The notes under the pieces are model-generated. The model worked only from the letters and a program-made list of their open reading frames with translations, did not search any database and was not told the origin of the DNA. DNA of 8,290 nucleotides from Opitutia bacterium (lineage in GTDB: Bacteria; Verrucomicrobiota; Verrucomicrobiia; Opitutales; Seribacteraceae). Numbering within the stretch: the stretch's first letter is position 1; every line of letters begins with the position of its first letter. Position numbers and translations under genes: made by a program. Shown piece by piece: positions 5,481-8,290 of the stretch. Where the stretch lies: assembly GCA_018646565.1 (NCBI GenBank), contig JABGUO010000388.1, positions 1 to 8,290 on the forward strand. Reading direction: 5' to 3'.

Positions 5481-7589
5481 GTGTACGATTACGAAGATGA
5501 TGAAGAAGATATGTTCGGTTCTCCGACTCCGCCCAAAAATGATGCAAAGATCGATTTTCAGGCGGAGCTTAACGCAGATCAATTCCAGGCGGTAACGGCT
5601 CCATTCGGGCCCGCTCTTGTATTGGCTGGTGCCGGTTCTGGAAAAACAAGGACGCTCACTTACCGAGTTGCCTACTTGCTTACCGAGGGGGTAAGTCCCG
5701 AGGAAATCTTGCTCCTCACATTCACCAATAAAGCATCCAAGCAAATGCTTGAACGTGTCGAAGAACTTACCGGAGCGGGAGCTAACCGGTTTCTCGGAGG
5801 TACATTTCACCATGTTGGTGGACAAGTTCTTAGACTTTTCGGAGATTCAATCGGTCTTCCGAGAAATTTTACTATTTTAGATGATGGAGATTCAGACGCC
5901 CTTCTCTCCGAAGTAATAAGGGACCTGGACCCCGATTTTTTTAAATCAAAAGAAAATCCCAAAGCAAAACCGATAAAAGGAATAATCAGTTACTCTCGAA
6001 ATGTCATGGTACCAGTGGAAGAAGTAGCGAAAGGACGTTATCCATCCAATGGAGAATTGCTCGCAAAAATTGATGCCTTCACAAGGGAATATCAAGATAC
6101 TAAAATTAGTCGTGGCCTTGCAGATTATGATGATTTACTGGTGCTTTGGCTTAAGGTACTCGAAACAAATCAAGAGGCGGCCCAATATTATCAACAACGA
6201 TTTTCTCATATTTTAGTGGATGAATACCAAGATGTTAATTCTCTGCAATCGAAAATTATCGATAAGATAGGAATTAACCATCAGATAATGGCAGTGGGAG
6301 ATGATGCACAATGTATTTATACCTGGCGAGGTGCTGATATGAATCAAATTATGGGATTTCCGGAAAGGCACCCTGGTACGAAAATCTTTAAGATTGAAAC
6401 TAATTATCGAAGTTCTCCTGAAATTCTAAAGTTTGCCAATGGGATACTCGAAAATCGATCGACAGACGATAATTTTACAAAAACACTTAAACCGTCTCAA
6501 CCCCATCAGGAACTTCCAGTTGTGGTTCCAACTGTAGATGGTTATCAACAGGCAAACTTCATCTTGTCAAAAGTCGAACAAATGGTTGATAACGGAACCA
6601 ATTATCATGATATCGCAATTCTTTATCGTGCCCATTATCACGCCATGGAGCTTCAGATAGAACTGTCTCGTCGGGATATTCCATTTGTGATTACGAGTGG
6701 TCTTCGATTTTTTGAACAAGCACATGTTAAAGACCTCGTTGCCCAACTGAGGTTTGTAGTGAATCCCAAAGATTTAACCGCGTTTCATCGATTTGCCTGC
6801 CTACTGCCAAAAGTGGGAGAAAAAACAGCTTCAAAATTACTCGGAATTGCCGAAAAAATCGCTGTGGATAGGGAAATAAAAATTACTGCTGCCCTATCCG
6901 AACCGGAAGTGGTGAAAAAAGTACCAGCAGATGCCAAGGAAGACTGGGTTGGATTGGTTGAGACATTACAAAGCATTGCTGAGCTTACTGCTACCGCAAC
7001 GCCATCAAAAGTCGTCGATGAAGCAATTAATGGATGGTATCACGAATACTTGCATGCAACTTATGAAAATTGGCCTAGACGCGAAGAGGACTTAGAAAGC
7101 TTGGTTGATTTCGCGAGTAAATATGAAAATTTAGCGGAAATGCTTACCCAATTAATCCTGCTTAGTTCCGAATCCGGGGACCGCGTTGTTCGGAAGGGAG
7201 AAAGTTGCCTTAGACTCTCCACTATTCATCAATCTAAAGGTTTAGAATTTCGTCATGTATTTATTATCGGATTAGCCGATGGATTGTTTCCAAACAAAAG
7301 AGCAATAGACGGGGAAGGCGACCTAGAAGAAGAGAGAAGACTTTTCTATGTTGCCTCTACTCGGGCAGAGCGCTCGCTACACCTCGTTTATCCTATGCTT
7401 TCGAGTCAGAATGGAACTCAAATTCGACTAATGCAGAGCCGATTCTTGAAAGAACTTCCCCAAACACGCTATGAATTATACAATGTCCATGCCCAAAACG
7501 CTTTTGGCCGCCAATCGGGGTATGGAAGCAAGTGGAGTCAATATGGTGGCGGGACAAGAAGAAGTGGAAATAATAGACGATCTTTTTAA
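5481..7589 (+). CDS. uvrD: SF1A DNA helicase, UvrD/PcrA/Rep type
   Basis: This is an ATP-driven 3'-5' DNA translocase/helicase of the UvrD/PcrA/Rep group. Such enzymes act in excision repair, replication restart and removal of proteins from DNA. At 702 residues it is close to the family norm, and all motifs occur in order. They are the Q motif LNADQFQAV (30-38), Walker A AGAGSGKT (49-56) and motif Ia LTFTNKAS (79-86). Next come GTFHHVG (107-113), Walker B/DEYQD (247-251) and motif III VGDDAQCIYTWRGAD (272-286). They end with NYRSS (308-312), motif V TIHQSKGLEF (581-590) and motif VI EERRLFYVASTRAE (617-630). Small differences from the commonest spellings are A and C in motif III (for D and S) and QSKG for xAKG in motif V. 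The N-terminus is very acidic (YDYEDDEED) and the tail is Gly/Arg-rich and basic. I chose GTG at 5481; ATG at codon 11 is an alternative. UvrD, PcrA and Rep cannot be separated by eye, so the symbol is a group label. Confidence 0.92.
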   Translation: MYDYEDDEEDMFGSPTPPKNDAKIDFQAELNADQFQAVTAPFGPALVLAGAGSGKTRTLTYRVAYLLTEGVSPEEILLLTFTNKASKQMLERVEELTGAGANRFLGGTFHHVGGQVLRLFGDSIGLPRNFTILDDGDSDALLSEVIRDLDPDFFKSKENPKAKPIKGIISYSRNVMVPVEEVAKGRYPSNGELLAKIDAFTREYQDTKISRGLADYDDLLVLWLKVLETNQEAAQYYQQRFSHILVDEYQDVNSLQSKIIDKIGINHQIMAVGDDAQCIYTWRGADMNQIMGFPERHPGTKIFKIETNYRSSPEILKFANGILENRSTDDNFTKTLKPSQPHQELPVVVPTVDGYQQANFILSKVEQMVDNGTNYHDIAILYRAHYHAMELQIELSRRDIPFVITSGLRFFEQAHVKDLVAQLRFVVNPKDLTAFHRFACLLPKVGEKTASKLLGIAEKIAVDREIKITAALSEPEVVKKVPADAKEDWVGLVETLQSIAELTATATPSKVVDEAINGWYHEYLHATYENWPRREEDLESLVDFASKYENLAEMLTQLILLSSESGDRVVRKGESCLRLSTIHQSKGLEFRHVFIIGLADGLFPNKRAIDGEGDLEEERRLFYVASTRAERSLHLVYPMLSSQNGTQIRLMQSRFLKELPQTRYELYNVHAQNAFGRQSGYGSKWSQYGGGTRRSGNNRRSF

Positions 7590-8002
7590 TGATCTAATCC
7601 AATCCTTAAGGCACGCCACGCTAGCAAACTACAGTCATGTCTGTCAGGAAATCGAATTATTGTTTGATATACAATTAAATCACCCGGTGGTGTAAACTCT
7701 TTTCCCAACTCTACATATTGTAGTATATCTCTACACAAGTGAGACGATTCAAGTACATCCATACCATCTAGCTGAGAACACATGAGCGATGCACATGCCT
7801 GGGAAAGAGCGGAGCCTTGGCCAGAAAAGCGAATTTTTTCTATGGTGGATTCACTTCTCACTAACTCGACCTTACAGGTATTTCCAGTCTTTTCGCTCTG
7901 CCAAATACCGGCGTGACTGAACTTTTCTAATTTTCCTTGAAAAAGTGGGGACCGAGCATGCTCCTCCAATATCTCACGATGAAGCGGATCTTCTCTCTCC
8001 AT
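7586..8002 (-). CDS. sufU: SufU/IscU-like Fe-S cluster assembly scaffold, divergent metal site
   Basis: The 138-residue protein matches SufU/NifU-N proteins in length and landmarks. It has an N-terminal helix PLHREILEEHARSPLFQG (6-23), corresponding to the family's DHYRNPRNxG. It also has a Cys-containing GNTCKVEL (40-47), IRFSGQGSALSQACASLM (57-74) and a C-terminal DCSLLAWRAL (123-132), corresponding to CATLxWxAL. In B. subtilis, SufU is a zinc-dependent sulfur acceptor for the desulfurase SufS; IscU-type relatives build clusters. The metal ligands there are Cys41, Asp43, Cys66 and Cys128. Here Cys43 and Cys124 remain. The CGD motif reads CKV, so the Asp is lost, and the Cys of GxGC is Ser64. 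Cys70 and Cys75 lie one and two helical turns further on and might compensate. The ATG is 3 bp after the dcd stop, so the two are surely co-transcribed. The TAA overlaps the helicase TAA on the other strand. Fold assignment is good; exact role (SufU versus a specialised homologue) is uncertain. Confidence 0.78.
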   Translation of the reverse strand: MEREDPLHREILEEHARSPLFQGKLEKFSHAGIWQSEKTGNTCKVELVRSESTIEKIRFSGQGSALSQACASLMCSQLDGMDVLESSHLCRDILQYVELGKEFTPPGDLIVYQTIIRFPDRHDCSLLAWRALRIGLDH

Positions 8003-8005
8003 TCT

Positions 8006-8290
8006 TTAAAAAGAATTCTTCCACATCATTGACTCAACAGGCTTTGGCGAGCGTTGGTTATATTTTGCTGAAGCCTTACTTGAATAATCCACTTCAATAT
8101 CGCCCTCCACCATAAAATAAATGAGTTGGCCAATTGGCATACCAGCGTATACCCGGACTGATTGTGAAACTGAAATTTCGAGAGTCCAATGATTACAAAA
8201 TCCAACATCACCTTTTCCTGCTGTAGCATGAATATCGATCCCAAGACGACCAACACTTGATTTACCTTCTAAAAAGGGCACGCATTGATG
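8006..8290 (-). CDS. dcd: dCTP deaminase, C-terminal half (cut by window edge)
   Basis: Only the last 94 residues are in the window; the frame stays open to the right edge. A GTG at 8281-8279 looks like a possible start, but it is an internal Val (VPFLEGKSS). The visible part has the core of the Dcd/dUTPase trimer family: FLEGKSSVGRLGI, then HATAGKGD and GFCNHWTLEIS, then VRVYAGMPIGQLIYF, and finally SAKYN with a Pro-rich end. By family knowledge, Ser and Arg of KSSVGR bind the nucleotide. Glu of WTLE is the catalytic glutamate, equivalent to E. coli Glu138. The enzyme deaminates dCTP to dUTP, feeding dTMP synthesis. Some members also hydrolyse dUTP (bifunctional type), which this fragment cannot settle. 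It is the upstream partner of the SufU-like gene, 3 bp away. A small inverted repeat (8001-8006 with 8011-8016) spans the stop codon and the next gene's ribosome-binding region. Confidence 0.9.
   Translation of the reverse strand, partial: HQCVPFLEGKSSVGRLGIDIHATAGKGDVGFCNHWTLEISVSQSVRVYAGMPIGQLIYFMVEGDIEVDYSSKASAKYNQRSPKPVESMMWKNSF

Noticed and set aside
5307..5825. Minus-strand ORF of 172 codons across the proB end and helicase start
   Set aside because: It overlaps two well-supported genes and shows no motif; this is a chance open frame.
7471..7695. Plus-strand ORF of 74 codons bridging the helicase end and sufU
   Set aside because: It overlaps the helicase C-terminus out of frame and sufU in antisense, with no family resemblance or ribosome site.
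8006..8281. Complete small gene starting at GTG 8281
   Set aside because: The frame remains open beyond it, and the sequence matches the middle and end of dCTP deaminase, so the codon is an internal Val.

Overview
The window is an AT-rich stretch of bacterial chromosome made mostly of housekeeping genes. Nothing in it looks like a prophage, an insertion sequence, a CRISPR array or a classical mobile island. The gene set fits an AT-rich Gram-negative-type bacterium: a lipoprotein with YwqK-type repeats, pyrH-frr-proB in a row, a PcrA/UvrD-type helicase, a divergent SufU-like scaffold and dCTP deaminase. My best guess is Verrucomicrobiota (Opitutae-like). That is inference from family flavour, not proof. 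Initiation is unusual throughout: several genes start with GTG or TTG, and most have no clear Shine-Dalgarno sequence.

Layout, left to right. Positions 1-228 (+) are the end of an unrecognised gene. It is followed closely by an Hsp15-like S4 RNA-binding protein (242-634, +). A 416-base non-coding gap (635-1050) holds a GC-richer island with two nested complementary arms, a possible structured RNA. Next is a 570-residue predicted lipoprotein (1051-2763, +). It joins a perfectly periodic array of 24-residue YwqK/MORN-like repeats to a long tail of polyproline tracts and repeated NPF/DPF motifs. A tRNA-Gln(UUG) lies on the minus strand (2815-2888). Rightward from it run pyrH (UMP kinase), frr (ribosome recycling factor), proB (glutamate 5-kinase, TTG start, with a palindrome in its leader) and an SF1A helicase (GTG start, with a hairpin over its ribosome-binding region). 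The helicase stop codon overlaps that of a leftward SufU-like Fe-S scaffold gene. That gene sits 3 bp downstream of a dCTP deaminase gene cut by the right edge.

Functionally, pyrH (pyrimidine nucleotides) and frr (translation) keep their usual adjacency. However, the common upstream partners rpsB and tsf are absent, and a divergent tRNA takes their place. proB starts proline synthesis. The neighbouring lipoprotein is very proline-rich, but I see no evidence that this is more than coincidence. The left-pointing pair dcd-sufU looks like the end of a separate operon converging on the helicase gene.

The least ordinary items are the repeat/polyproline/NPF lipoprotein, the SufU-like protein lacking expected metal ligands, the altered ATP-site loop of ProB, the candidate RNA at 746-808 and the small inverted repeats in the leaders of proB and the helicase.
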